64,000 nucleotides of DNA from contig JAUUPT010000015.1 in the NCBI GenBank assembly GCA_030843315.1, positions 1-64,000 of the forward strand. Direction: 5' to 3'. Made by a program: the position numbers and the translations under genes. This document shows, in pieces, positions 42,807-51,811 of this stretch (within the stretch, counting starts at the first letter, position 1; every line of letters begins with the position of its first letter). The notes beneath the pieces are model-generated. The model was not told the DNA's origin. It did not search any database and saw nothing but the letters and a program-made list of their open reading frames with translations. Source of the stretch: Bacteroidaceae bacterium. Its GTDB lineage: Bacteria > Bacteroidota > Bacteroidia > Bacteroidales > Bacteroidaceae.

Positions 42807-43355
42807 TCACGGCTTCTCCCCGGTAACTTCAAACGTTTCATCACCGCTGTAACCGATGTCTCCATCGAGCGGTCCCCGCAATTCTCCCTGAGTCTCTTCT
42901 TCTGCTTCTATGATACCCTCTATTTCCTCTCCGGGCGGAATCTCGCCTGCCATTCGAAGCTCGGTCGGCAGTGTCGGGGTCGTGTCGGGCATTTGCACCT
43001 CTATCGTATCCACACAGATGTCCCCTATCAATAAGGTACTGTCACTCTGGGCGTCAGAGTCGTTCACCGTTACCTGATTGCCGCCTTTGTCCGCCTGCTG
43101 GTTGCATGAAGTCATTGCACTCCCGGCGGCCACTAATCCTGCTGATATGCCCAACAGCGTAATCGCTTTTCCTGCCGTGCGCCTGCGTTCCAACTGCTGC
43201 TCCAGATAGCGCACTTCTGCCTCGCACTTGGGGCAGGTGCCCCGGCAGTCGCCTTTATACTGGCATTCGGAGGTGATGTACTCGATGTCGTTGGCTTCGG
43301 CAATCTGCCGGCGGATGTCTTTCAGAATTCTGCAAGTCTGCTTTCCTCGTGTCAT
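42807..43355 (-). CDS. Cys-motif membrane protein paired with a radical SAM enzyme
   Basis: A 182-aa protein. The N-terminal part (about 1-65) has a Cys cluster C-X4-GDCRGTCPKC-X followed by a coiled-coil-like helix; then a hydrophobic segment (about 63-83, ITLLGISAGLVAAGSAMTSC) and an acidic, low-complexity tail of about 95 residues. The last residues of the hydrophobic part could be a lipobox, but the N-terminal domain before it makes a membrane span more likely. Its ATG overlaps the upstream radical SAM stop by four bases. It may be a partner or substrate of that enzyme. Family not recognised. Confidence 0.65.
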   Translation of the reverse strand: MTRGKQTCRILKDIRRQIAEANDIEYITSECQYKGDCRGTCPKCEAEVRYLEQQLERRRTAGKAITLLGISAGLVAAGSAMTSCNQQADKGGNQVTVNDSDAQSDSTLLIGDICVDTIEVQMPDTTPTLPTELRMAGEIPPGEEIEGIIEAEEETQGELRGPLDGDIGYSGDETFEVTGEKP

Positions 43356-43996
43356 GGTGTTTTGATTCTAGGTGTTTTATAACTAAATAAGTCGAAGCGG
43401 GACAGTCCCATCGCTTCCAACTGATGCATACTGCTCTTTCGGCCCTTTTCCGTGTTGTAACCGGGGATGAGGGGGATGCGCACGGTGATGCTGTCTTGGC
43501 GACCGCTGTCCGTTAGTAGCCGGAGGTTGTGCAGCACCGCTTCGTTGCTTTTGCCCGTATATCGTTGGTAGATGTCGGCATTCATATCCTTGATGTCGAC
43601 AATATAGCGGTCTATTACCGGAAGCAGTCGCTCGATATGCTCTTGCGGCACGTTGAGAGACGTCTCTACCGTCAGCAACCAGTCTTTGCCGCAAAGCTCC
43701 CGGAAGTGGCGGATAAACTTGCTGCGCAGGCACGGTTCCCCACCTCCAAAGGTTACGCCGCCCCGTGTGGCAAGAAAGTAGAGCGCATCGGCCTTCACTT
43801 CCTCGTAGAGCGTCCGGCTGTCGATTAGCCTGCAATCTTCCTCATTCTCCAGAGACTGCGGATTCAGGCAATAACGGCAACGCAAAGGGCAGCCGTGGAA
43901 AGCGACGAGCGTACTGACGCCTTCACCGTCCGTCTGCAAGCGGTGGCGGTTGATGCCGATGATGGGGGCACTATCTCCCTGGGCTGCTATGTTCAT
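43352..43996 (-). CDS. Radical SAM activating-enzyme-like protein
   Basis: A 214-aa protein of the radical SAM activase group. GCPLRCRYCLNPQ (CxxxCxxC) binds the 4Fe-4S cluster and GGVTFGGGEPCLR binds SAM, as in pyruvate formate-lyase activating enzymes. Extra cluster domains are absent. Start ATG 43996 overlaps the addA-like stop by four bases, and the next gene overlaps by four, so the three genes are coupled. No glycyl radical enzyme gene is nearby, so the substrate is unclear. Confidence 0.85.
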   Translation of the reverse strand: MNIAAQGDSAPIIGINRHRLQTDGEGVSTLVAFHGCPLRCRYCLNPQSLENEEDCRLIDSRTLYEEVKADALYFLATRGGVTFGGGEPCLRSKFIRHFRELCGKDWLLTVETSLNVPQEHIERLLPVIDRYIVDIKDMNADIYQRYTGKSNEAVLHNLRLLTDSGRQDSITVRIPLIPGYNTEKGRKSSMHQLEAMGLSRFDLFSYKTPRIKTP

Positions 43997-46900
43997 ACTT
44001 TCTCTATTATTTCTTCTTCCACATACCACAGGTAGCCGCTGATGTTGGGGGCGGCGTAGCCCATGCGGACGAGGAGTTGCATATATCCTTGCACTTGTTT
44101 GTTGTACTTCTTGTTGGGCTTGCCGAATTTGAAGTCCACCACTACAATCTCGCCGTTGCGCATCATCACGCGGTCCGGTCGGCGGGTACGGAGTTCACCG
44201 TTCTCCTGCCAGATGATGTCGCACTCGTTGAAGAGCGTCCATTCTCCCGAATACCAGTCCTTGACTTGGGGCAGGGAGAAGGCGCGGGTAGTGAGCCGGC
44301 GTATTTCTTCTTCGGTTTCGGTGCGGCCGATGATGCCTTCGAATACAAGGCGGTTGATGGCGTCGTCTATATCGGCTTCCGTCCCGATGGCGGAGAAGAG
44401 GGTGTGGAGCAGGCGGCCGCGGTTGATGAAGCGCTGGCTGGACTCGGACTCATCCACTCCGGCAATGAAGTCGGCGGAGCGGTTGGACTGGCGGAATTCG
44501 ATGTCGTGGAGCATGCTTTCCATGTGGACGGGGAGTTTGGCGGGTTTCTGCGCCAGTTTGTTGGCGGCAGGGAGTTCCGTGGCGGATGCGCTCTGCACGG
44601 CGGACGGACAGAGTGCTCCGCTTTCGTAAATGGCGGCTTCCCTGTCCCAACTGCCTTCGCCCTGGCCTGCTATGCGTGGCAGCGTGTTGGCAAGGAGTTC
44701 GGAGACGGTGCCTCGTTGCTCCTTCTTGCTCCAAAGGATAAGGTTCTTTCCGGCGCGGGTGAAGGCAACGTATAGCAGGTTCAGATTGTCAACCCACAGT
44801 TGCAGGCGTTCGTGGAGGTAGTCCGGACGATAGACGGATTCCGCCATGGTGGTGGAGTAATTTACAGGAACAAGGCTGATGGCGTTGTAGGGCGCTTCGG
44901 CAGGGGCGCACCACACAAGCTGGTTATTTGTTTCGTTCTCCAACTTCCAGTCGCAGAAGGGGATGAGCACGGTGTGGAATTCCAACCCTTTGGATTTATG
45001 GATGGAGAGGATGCGGATACCATCGACCTCGCCGCTGGGAATGTTCTTGTTGCATAACGTCTCGTCCCAGTAACGGATAAAGCTGTCCAGCTCGGAGGAG
45101 TTGCTTTGCAGGTATTCGGTGACGGCATCGAAGAAGGAGAAGAGGTAGGCATCCTGCTTTTCGATGCGGCTCATGCCGAACAGGCTGAACAGTTCTTCCA
45201 GCAGTTCGTAGAGAGGCATCAGGCGCAGCGCTTCGATGCGGGTGATGAATGCTTCGGGGAGCTGCTTTTCGGGATGTTCCGTCAATATGCTGTTCAAATC
45301 AGTTTCTCCTTCCGTCTCTTCCGTAATTTGCAGTTTGTAATTTGTAATTAGCGCCGCCTTTGCAATCCTGTCTTTCGGGTTCGACAGATAGCGCAGTGCA
45401 TCCATCAGCATACAGAGTGCGAGAGAAGCATCCAGCCGGAAGGCTTCGTCGGATACTATGGGCAGATGCAGTTCCTTGTCGAAATAGTCAGCGATAGGGG
45501 GAATGTTCTTGTTCTTGCGCACAAGGATGGTGATGTCATTCTGTTGTACGCCGGCTTGCAGTAAGTTCTCCACTTCTTCGCCCAGGGCAAGGAGTGTCTG
45601 TTCGGTATAGTTGTGTTCCTCGTCCGGTTCCAGGAAGGCGGCTTTGACGTAGCCGCGCTTCTCGCTCTTTGGCGATTCCTGGGCTACATCGGCGTAAGCA
45701 CGTTTCAAGGGGAGGCAGTCTTCTTTCAGTTCATCCAGGTGCAGGGTGTTGAGGTAGTCTACCGCAGCCGCGAACAGTTGGTTGTTGAAGCGGATTACGT
45801 TCGTCTCGCTCCGGCGGTTGGTTTTCAGGGTTTCCACACGAACGGGGAAGGGGAAGTTGAGTTGGGATTTCTCTTCTCCGAGGCTGTTCAGTATGCCCCA
45901 ATCTCCGTTTCGCCAACGATAGATGGACTGCTTCACGTCTCCCACAATCAGACTGTCAGCTCCTTGCGAAAGGCCTTCGAGCAGCAGCAGGCGGAAGTTA
46001 TCCCATTGCATTCGGCTGGTGTCCTGAAACTCGTCGATCATGACATTGCGTATGTTGGCGCCGATTTTTTCGAATACAAACGAGGAATCGCCTTCGCGCA
46101 CCAGCTTGTGCAGCAGGGCGTTGGTATCCGATAACAGGAAGCGGTTGTGCTCCCGGTTGAGGGTACGCACTTCTTCGTCTATATGATTGAGCAATTGCAG
46201 TTTGTTGAGGTGTTGCAGTGAGAGGCGGCAACTGTTTATCGTCCGGCTATTCTGGGGGCGCAGCCGTTCGGCGTCTTGTAGCAAAGGCATCAGGCTGCTT
46301 TCTGCCAGACGGATAATATCGTCCTTGCGGGCGGATGTTTTCGTTGCCCAGTTCTTGGCATCTGCCAGGCTGTTTTGCAGAGTGGCGTTCAGCACGTCTT
46401 TGTCGGACAGTTTGCCGTCGCGCAGCTTGCGGAAGTAACTGCCGATGCCGCGGGCGCCTCCTTTCAAATCTTCGGGGACTAGGGCGTGCCCTTCCAGTTC
46501 GCCTTCAAACTGGTCGTAGAAGCCTTTCATCTGTTCCAGGGCTTCTGTTTCCAGTTCGCGCAGTACGTCGCGGTAGAGTTTGAGGGTGCCGGGGGTGCGG
46601 AGACATTCGCGCAGGGCTTCGCCGCGCTCAATGTAACTCTCGTCGAAGATGTTCCGCCCGAAGCTCTTTACTTCGTTCGATACATTCCAGCGTTTGTCGT
46701 CGGCAATGCGTTCGTTGATGTAATCCAGCAACCATGCCAGTACGGGGGAGGTAGGAGTTAGCTTTTCGATGAGGCTGTCTACGGCATCACTCAGTACTTC
46801 GGCATTGTTCAGTTCGATGTTCAGATTAGGGCTTAGTTCCAGTTCGCGGGCAAGGTTGCGCATCACGGACTGGAAAAAGGAATCGATGGTTTCTACCCGG

Positions 46901-47250
46901 AAGCGGCTGTAATCGTGCAGCATATATTGCAATGCCATTCCAGCGCGGCGGCGCAGCTCCTCATCTTCGTCCCCCCCCCCATTTTTCATTCTTAACTTTT
47001 CACTTTTCATTCCCCTCACCCCTTCCTTGATACGTGCCAAATAAGCATCGGAGGCAGGATCGCCCTGCCAGATGCCATAAAGCTGTTGCAGAATACGCTC
47101 CTTCATCTCCGCCGTTGCCTTGTTGGTGAAGGTCACGGCCAGTATTTGCCGATAGGCGCGAGGATTGAGTATCAGATGTTTGATGTACTCCACAGCCAGT
47201 GTAAAGGTCTTCCCTGAACCGGCGGAGGCTTTATATACTAATAGTTCCAT
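43993..47250 (-). CDS. addA: AddA-like UvrD-family helicase/nuclease
   Basis: A 1085-aa UvrD-like helicase with nuclease. Walker A KASAGSGKTFTLAVEYI at the N-terminus, FTNKATAEMKERI, MIDEFQDTSRMQW, ILSIHKSKGLEF, YVAFTRAGKNLILW, then a RecB-type nuclease end (RRPDRVMMRNGEIVVVDFKFG, KQVQGYM). It fits AddA of an AddAB pair, although its partner gene lies 4.4 kb away behind other genes. Start at 47250. Two stretches look like captured intergenic repeats: one at 46971-47010 with a G10 run and one at 45323-45350. Confidence 0.9.
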   Translation of the reverse strand: MELLVYKASAGSGKTFTLAVEYIKHLILNPRAYRQILAVTFTNKATAEMKERILQQLYGIWQGDPASDAYLARIKEGVRGMKSEKLRMKNGGGDEDEELRRRAGMALQYMLHDYSRFRVETIDSFFQSVMRNLARELELSPNLNIELNNAEVLSDAVDSLIEKLTPTSPVLAWLLDYINERIADDKRWNVSNEVKSFGRNIFDESYIERGEALRECLRTPGTLKLYRDVLRELETEALEQMKGFYDQFEGELEGHALVPEDLKGGARGIGSYFRKLRDGKLSDKDVLNATLQNSLADAKNWATKTSARKDDIIRLAESSLMPLLQDAERLRPQNSRTINSCRLSLQHLNKLQLLNHIDEEVRTLNREHNRFLLSDTNALLHKLVREGDSSFVFEKIGANIRNVMIDEFQDTSRMQWDNFRLLLLEGLSQGADSLIVGDVKQSIYRWRNGDWGILNSLGEEKSQLNFPFPVRVETLKTNRRSETNVIRFNNQLFAAAVDYLNTLHLDELKEDCLPLKRAYADVAQESPKSEKRGYVKAAFLEPDEEHNYTEQTLLALGEEVENLLQAGVQQNDITILVRKNKNIPPIADYFDKELHLPIVSDEAFRLDASLALCMLMDALRYLSNPKDRIAKAALITNYKLQITEETEGETDLNSILTEHPEKQLPEAFITRIEALRLMPLYELLEELFSLFGMSRIEKQDAYLFSFFDAVTEYLQSNSSELDSFIRYWDETLCNKNIPSGEVDGIRILSIHKSKGLEFHTVLIPFCDWKLENETNNQLVWCAPAEAPYNAISLVPVNYSTTMAESVYRPDYLHERLQLWVDNLNLLYVAFTRAGKNLILWSKKEQRGTVSELLANTLPRIAGQGEGSWDREAAIYESGALCPSAVQSASATELPAANKLAQKPAKLPVHMESMLHDIEFRQSNRSADFIAGVDESESSQRFINRGRLLHTLFSAIGTEADIDDAINRLVFEGIIGRTETEEEIRRLTTRAFSLPQVKDWYSGEWTLFNECDIIWQENGELRTRRPDRVMMRNGEIVVVDFKFGKPNKKYNKQVQGYMQLLVRMGYAAPNISGYLWYVEEEIIEKV
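46971..46980. repeat. 10-base G/C homopolymer inside addA
   Basis: Ten C on the plus strand (ten G in the coding strand) encode consecutive Gly residues at about 91-93 of the AddA-like protein. Runs of this length are prone to slippage, which would switch the gene off by frameshift. Confidence 0.7.
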
Positions 47251-47277
47251 GTAGATTTGCTGCAATGAGTTTATCTG

Positions 47278-47285
47278 CAAACGTA
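47278..47285 (-). promoter_or_regulatory. -7 element (TACGTTTG) of addA
   Basis: Minus-strand TACGTTTG, 27 bases upstream of the ATG at 47250, matches TAnnTTTG. The -33 element is weak. Confidence 0.5.
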
Positions 47286-47320
47286 CGCAAAAATTGGGAG
47301 AAAAGTTGAAGTAAGAGCAT

Positions 47321-47345
47321 AAAAAAAGGAGTACCGCTGTACTCC
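47321..47345 (-). terminator. Terminator of the short transcript
   Basis: GGAGTAC (47328-47334) pairs with GTACTCC (47339-47345) around a four-base loop; seven A on the plus strand (47321-47327) give the U tract. Confidence 0.75.
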
Positions 47346-47383
47346 AACCTTTGTTAACCTTAAATCTAATACTATGAAAAACA
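47321..47383 (-). ncRNA. Short transcript candidate, about 63 nt
   Basis: A perfect promoter (minus-strand CTTG at 47416-47419, 19 bases, TACATTTG at 47389-47396) is followed about 50 bases later by a terminator. The region contains TTAGATTTAAGGTTAAC, which I recall as a recurring sequence in Bacteroides genomes. There is no ORF of size. It lies between uvrB and addA on the same strand. Confidence 0.55.
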
Positions 47384-47493
47384 CAGTGCAAATGTACGGC
47401 TTTTCTTGAAACCTGCAAGAGATAGGGGAAAGAAAGTGTGTATATATAACACTTATTAAATCTTACCCCCTTCTGTTACACCTTTTTTAAGAG

Positions 47494-49551
47494 TTATTCT
47501 ACCTTTTCCTTTAGCAGTTCTTCCATCTTCAGCACCTCATCGCGATATTGAGCGGCTTCAATAAAGTCGAGTTTCTTGGCTGCTTCCTGCATCAACTTCT
47601 TGGTACGTTCGATGCTCTTCTCCAGTTGTGCACGGCTCATGTACTGAACAATCGGGTCGGCGGCAACGGCGGAAGTGCCTTCCTGTTCCACATAAGGACG
47701 GGGAGCGGCGCCGGTGAATCTATCGTTGCTGAGGACGGCTTCTCCTGAAACTTCGTTGGTAGCAAACACATTGAGATTCTTCGCCTTCTTGATCTGTTGG
47801 GGCGTGATGCCATGTTCCTCGTTGTACTTCAACTGCTTTTCGCGGCGGCGGTTGGTTTCGTCGATGGTCAGCTGCATACTTTCCGTTATCCTGTCGGCAT
47901 ACATGATGACCATTCCGTTTACGTTACGCGCCGCGCGTCCGGCGGTCTGCGTCAGTGAGCGGTGGGAACGGAGGAAGCCTTCTTTATCTGCATCGAGGAT
48001 GGCTACAAGAGATACTTCCGGCAAGTCGAGGCCTTCGCGCAGCAGGTTGACGCCGACGAGGACATCGTATATCCCTTCGCGCAGGTCGCTCATAATCTTT
48101 ACACGTTCCAGGGTGTCTACATCGCTATGGATATAGTTGCACTTTACGTTGTTGTTCAGCAGAAACTCCGTCAATTCTTCCGCCATACGCTTGGTGAGGG
48201 TAGTGACGAGAGTACGTTCGTTCTTCTCGATGCGGAGCTGGATTTCTTCCATCAGGTCGTCTATCTGGTTGTGACTGGGGCGTACTTCTATAATGGGGTC
48301 CAGCAATCCCGTAGGGCGAATCACCTGTTCCACTACGATACCTTCCGACTTCATCAGTTCGTAATCCGCCGGGGTGGCACTGACGTAAATCACTTGCTTT
48401 GCCATCTCCTCGAACTCATCGAACTTCAACGGGCGGTTGTCCATAGCGGCAGGCAGACGGAAACCATATTCCACGAGGTTCGTCTTGCGGGCACGGTCGC
48501 CGCCGTACATGGCGCGGACTTGCGGAATGCTGACGTGGCTCTCGTCGATCACAATCAGGAAGTCCTCGGGGAAGAAGTCCAGCAGGCAGTAGGGTCGGGT
48601 GCCGGAAGCACGTCCGTCGAAGTAGCGCGAGTAGTTCTCGATGCCCGAGCAGTGTCCCAACTCGCGTATCATTTCCATGTCGTACGTCACCCGCTCCTGC
48701 AAGCGCTTGGCTTCGAAGGGGCGGCCTTCGCTCTCAAACCATTGCACTTGCTTGTGCAGGTCGTCTTCTATCTCGTGGATGGCGCGCAGGGTGGCTTCCT
48801 TGGTCGTCATGAAGAGGTTGGCGGGATAAATCTTGTAAGTATCGAACTTGGCAATGGTTACACCGCTGATGGGGTCTACTTCTTCGATGCTATCTACCTC
48901 GTCGCCCCAAAAGACGATGCGTAGCAGGTTGTCGGCATAGGCCAGGTAGATGTCCACGGTATCGCCCTTCACGCGGAAGTTGCCACGGTTCAGGTCGATG
49001 TCGTTGCGCACATAGAGGCTGTCTACAAGGCGGCGCAGGAAGACGTTGCGGCTGAAATTCTTGCCTTGCTGCACTTCGATCACGTTATTGTAGAAGTCGG
49101 ATGGGTTGCCCATACCATAGATGCACGATACGGACGACACTACCACTACATCTTTCCGACCGGAGAGCAGGGAAGAGGTGGCGGCGAGGCGGAGCTTGTC
49201 TATCTCGTCGTTGATGGCAAGGTCTTTCTCTATATAGGTGTCCGAGGACGGCAGATAGGCTTCGGGCTGGTAGTAATCGTAGTAAGATACGTAATACTCC
49301 ACGGCGTTGTTCGGAAAGAATCCTTTGAACTCGCTGTATAGCTGGGCTGCCAGCGTCTTGTTATGGCTCAATATCAACGTCGGTTTGTTGACTTTGGCTA
49401 TGACGTTGGCAATGGTGAACGTCTTGCCGGAGCCGGTGACGCCGAGCAATGTCTGTGCGGGAACTCCTTCGAGTATTCCCTCGGTGAGTTGTTCAATGGC
49501 TTCCGGCTGGTCGCCGGTAGGCTTGTAGGCGGATGTTAATTCAAAGTTCAT
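47494..49551 (-). CDS. uvrB: Excinuclease ABC subunit UvrB
   Basis: A 685-aa UvrB. Walker A GVTGSGKTFTIANVIA, the beta-hairpin YYVSYYDYYQPEAYLPS that holds DNA, helicase motifs (IDESHVSIPQVRAMYGGDR, LVGVNLLREGLDLPEVSL and QTAGRAARN) and a C-terminal UvrC-binding helix are present. Length is normal. It recognises DNA damage with UvrA (gene at 59549, not linked) and passes it to UvrC. Its first codons overlap the stop of the upstream gene by 11 bases. Confidence 0.98.
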   Translation of the reverse strand: MNFELTSAYKPTGDQPEAIEQLTEGILEGVPAQTLLGVTGSGKTFTIANVIAKVNKPTLILSHNKTLAAQLYSEFKGFFPNNAVEYYVSYYDYYQPEAYLPSSDTYIEKDLAINDEIDKLRLAATSSLLSGRKDVVVVSSVSCIYGMGNPSDFYNNVIEVQQGKNFSRNVFLRRLVDSLYVRNDIDLNRGNFRVKGDTVDIYLAYADNLLRIVFWGDEVDSIEEVDPISGVTIAKFDTYKIYPANLFMTTKEATLRAIHEIEDDLHKQVQWFESEGRPFEAKRLQERVTYDMEMIRELGHCSGIENYSRYFDGRASGTRPYCLLDFFPEDFLIVIDESHVSIPQVRAMYGGDRARKTNLVEYGFRLPAAMDNRPLKFDEFEEMAKQVIYVSATPADYELMKSEGIVVEQVIRPTGLLDPIIEVRPSHNQIDDLMEEIQLRIEKNERTLVTTLTKRMAEELTEFLLNNNVKCNYIHSDVDTLERVKIMSDLREGIYDVLVGVNLLREGLDLPEVSLVAILDADKEGFLRSHRSLTQTAGRAARNVNGMVIMYADRITESMQLTIDETNRRREKQLKYNEEHGITPQQIKKAKNLNVFATNEVSGEAVLSNDRFTGAAPRPYVEQEGTSAVAADPIVQYMSRAQLEKSIERTKKLMQEAAKKLDFIEAAQYRDEVLKMEELLKEKVE

Positions 49552-51811
49552 TCTTTATATAATAATCAAAGTATTTACATTCATTCTTTGCTTCCTTAAA
49601 GAAGGTGGTATGGCTATATTGCCGGGTTATCTCCGAGTAATAACGCTCAATCTTTTCCCATGTTTCTTCGCCCCAACGATGCAGGTCGCGCGTGCAAGAG
49701 GAGGCCATGAACAAGGCTCGCGCCCTTAGTTCGGGATCGGAAGAATGTTCCGACACGTATTCGTAGGCGGAGAGGGCGTTGAAGGCGTCGTTGGTCAGGA
49801 GGACGGAACTCGTAAAGTATTTATAATTATAGTCCTTGCTGAAGTCGGGTACCTCGTTCTCCGATACGGACGTACCGAAGTGCATACTGCTGAAGCCATT
49901 ATCCCAGAAATAGAAAGGGATGTTTCTATAATACCCGTAGGCGGAGATATTGAAATAATAGTTTGCAAGCAGGTAGGTGGCGCGCACTCCCGTTTCGTCT
50001 TTCTTCTTAGCCATCTCTTTCAGGCGTTGCAAGGATTGGGCCAAACTCTTCTTGCTGTGTTCCTTGTTAAGAAAGGAAAACTCTTTTTGCTGATAAATAA
50101 CGTCTGTCATCTCTTCTTCGGCAGGAATATTGAACCAACGCTTGAAGCCGTTGCTGAAAATGAGCGGACTTTGGGCAAATTCGACACCGTAGCCATCGGG
50201 AACTTTGTTGTACCACTTGAGGCATTCGTCCAACTTGCCCATGCGCAGGTAATAGGTTCCTTTCAGTTCGTACAGGTCGAATATATTCCCTTCGTCTATG
50301 GTGTCGGCACTTATGCAGGCGGAGAAGTCGCCGTGTCCATTGTATTCTTTGATGAGTGAGTTAATGATGGTGATATCCGGGTTCTGTTCCAAACTGCGGA
50401 TTCGGTTGTGCACCAAGTACGCTTTGCCATCTTCCCCCTGCTGCTTGTATAGGTGTGCCACGATTTCGCGGACAAAGTCTTTATCTATGTTCTCTTTTGC
50501 TGCATAGTCTTTTATACTTTCTTCTTCTTTACTACCCAATCTGTTGAGCGTAGTGAGGTACAGACTGAAACGGGTGCGGCTTATCTGCCTGGACAACTCC
50601 GGGTTCGGAGTCTTTATTCCATCCAGCAGGCTTGCACATAGTCTGTAGTCTTTGCAAAGGAAAGCCATGTGTGCCAGGTAGGCAGCCCAGAAATCCTTTT
50701 CATCTGTCTTGGGGTTCCGGATAATGGAGTTTATGAGTGCTTTATCAGCGGCATATTGTGCTTGTACCTTTTCGGGAACTTCCATAAAAGGATGGGCGTC
50801 TCCTATTGTATAAAGAAGATCGAGGATGGAACGTTCCAGTTTGTTGATGTAGCGGATAGCCAGCAGTTTCAGGTAAGGGGAGTCGGGACACACTTGCAGT
50901 ATATTGCGCATTTCTTCCGTTTCATTGGAGAAGGTATTATATCCTCTGACGGCGTAGAGCACGGCTTTCTCCTTATTGGTTTTGCACAGTGCGTAGGTTT
51001 CGTCCCAATCTACTTCTCCCTGTATCCTGATGCTATTATAGGCAATCTCTTTTCTGCAATCGCTGTGGTCGAATACTTGGCAGAAGAGATAATTGGCTTC
51101 CGCATTCCGTCCCAGGTTGTAGAGTACGCCTGCCTTTTGTTCCAGTGCGTAGTAATAAATAATGTGGTCTTGTTTGACAGACTCCACGTACTTGTCGAAC
51201 AACTCCAATGCTTCTTCATTCTTCTCCGAATAGTGTGCAAGGCGCACAAGCTGATAGCCGTAGCGGAGTTTCAGCTCTTTATATTGGCACGACTTCCAGT
51301 GTCGTATTCCTTCCGCCAGCAGTTCCCGGTATTTGTCTTCGGACGGTGCCTGAACCCTCTTTTGCTCCCAACTTCTGGTATCTGCTTGCGCGTAGGGTTC
51401 AAGGGTTTTGGCATAACACAGGTAGTCGAAGAACTGCTTGTTTATCGCACTGCCGTTTACCATTGCGCGCATAGTGCCGCGAGGCTCGTTTGACGGCAAT
51501 TCTCCGATAGGAGTTTGGTAAACAAGTTGGCTCACAGCAGCTTTGCCGAGTCTCTGCAAGCTCCGGTCATTACTGATGAATGCCATCCATGCGTCGATGT
51601 TTTCATCGGGTATATCTGTATCTGTCTGGAAAAATCCCGGTTCTCCCGTCAGCAGAAAAGGTCTTAAGCCTTCGTTCTTTAGCAGAAGCTGGTCGAAGAG
51701 GCTATAATAGGTTTCATCTTCGCCATACCACCATCCGCAACCGTTAATGGATGAATGGAAGGGTATCAGTGCCAAAGCAAGGAGTAGGAGATAGCGTTGT
51801 AATCGTTTCAT
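49541..51811 (-). CDS. Secreted hypothetical protein with TPR-like helices (756 aa)
   Basis: A 756-aa protein with a signal sequence (MKRLQRYLLLLALALIPFHS, cleavage or lipidation at SINGC). The remainder is helical and aromatic-rich, with several segments of TPR type (for example around YALEQKAGVLYNLGRNAEAN). The family is not recognised. Its ATG shares one base with the stop of the preceding lipoprotein gene, and its 3' end overlaps uvrB, so a three-gene unit is likely. Confidence 0.7.
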   Translation of the reverse strand: MKRLQRYLLLLALALIPFHSSINGCGWWYGEDETYYSLFDQLLLKNEGLRPFLLTGEPGFFQTDTDIPDENIDAWMAFISNDRSLQRLGKAAVSQLVYQTPIGELPSNEPRGTMRAMVNGSAINKQFFDYLCYAKTLEPYAQADTRSWEQKRVQAPSEDKYRELLAEGIRHWKSCQYKELKLRYGYQLVRLAHYSEKNEEALELFDKYVESVKQDHIIYYYALEQKAGVLYNLGRNAEANYLFCQVFDHSDCRKEIAYNSIRIQGEVDWDETYALCKTNKEKAVLYAVRGYNTFSNETEEMRNILQVCPDSPYLKLLAIRYINKLERSILDLLYTIGDAHPFMEVPEKVQAQYAADKALINSIIRNPKTDEKDFWAAYLAHMAFLCKDYRLCASLLDGIKTPNPELSRQISRTRFSLYLTTLNRLGSKEEESIKDYAAKENIDKDFVREIVAHLYKQQGEDGKAYLVHNRIRSLEQNPDITIINSLIKEYNGHGDFSACISADTIDEGNIFDLYELKGTYYLRMGKLDECLKWYNKVPDGYGVEFAQSPLIFSNGFKRWFNIPAEEEMTDVIYQQKEFSFLNKEHSKKSLAQSLQRLKEMAKKKDETGVRATYLLANYYFNISAYGYYRNIPFYFWDNGFSSMHFGTSVSENEVPDFSKDYNYKYFTSSVLLTNDAFNALSAYEYVSEHSSDPELRARALFMASSCTRDLHRWGEETWEKIERYYSEITRQYSHTTFFKEAKNECKYFDYYIKNEL

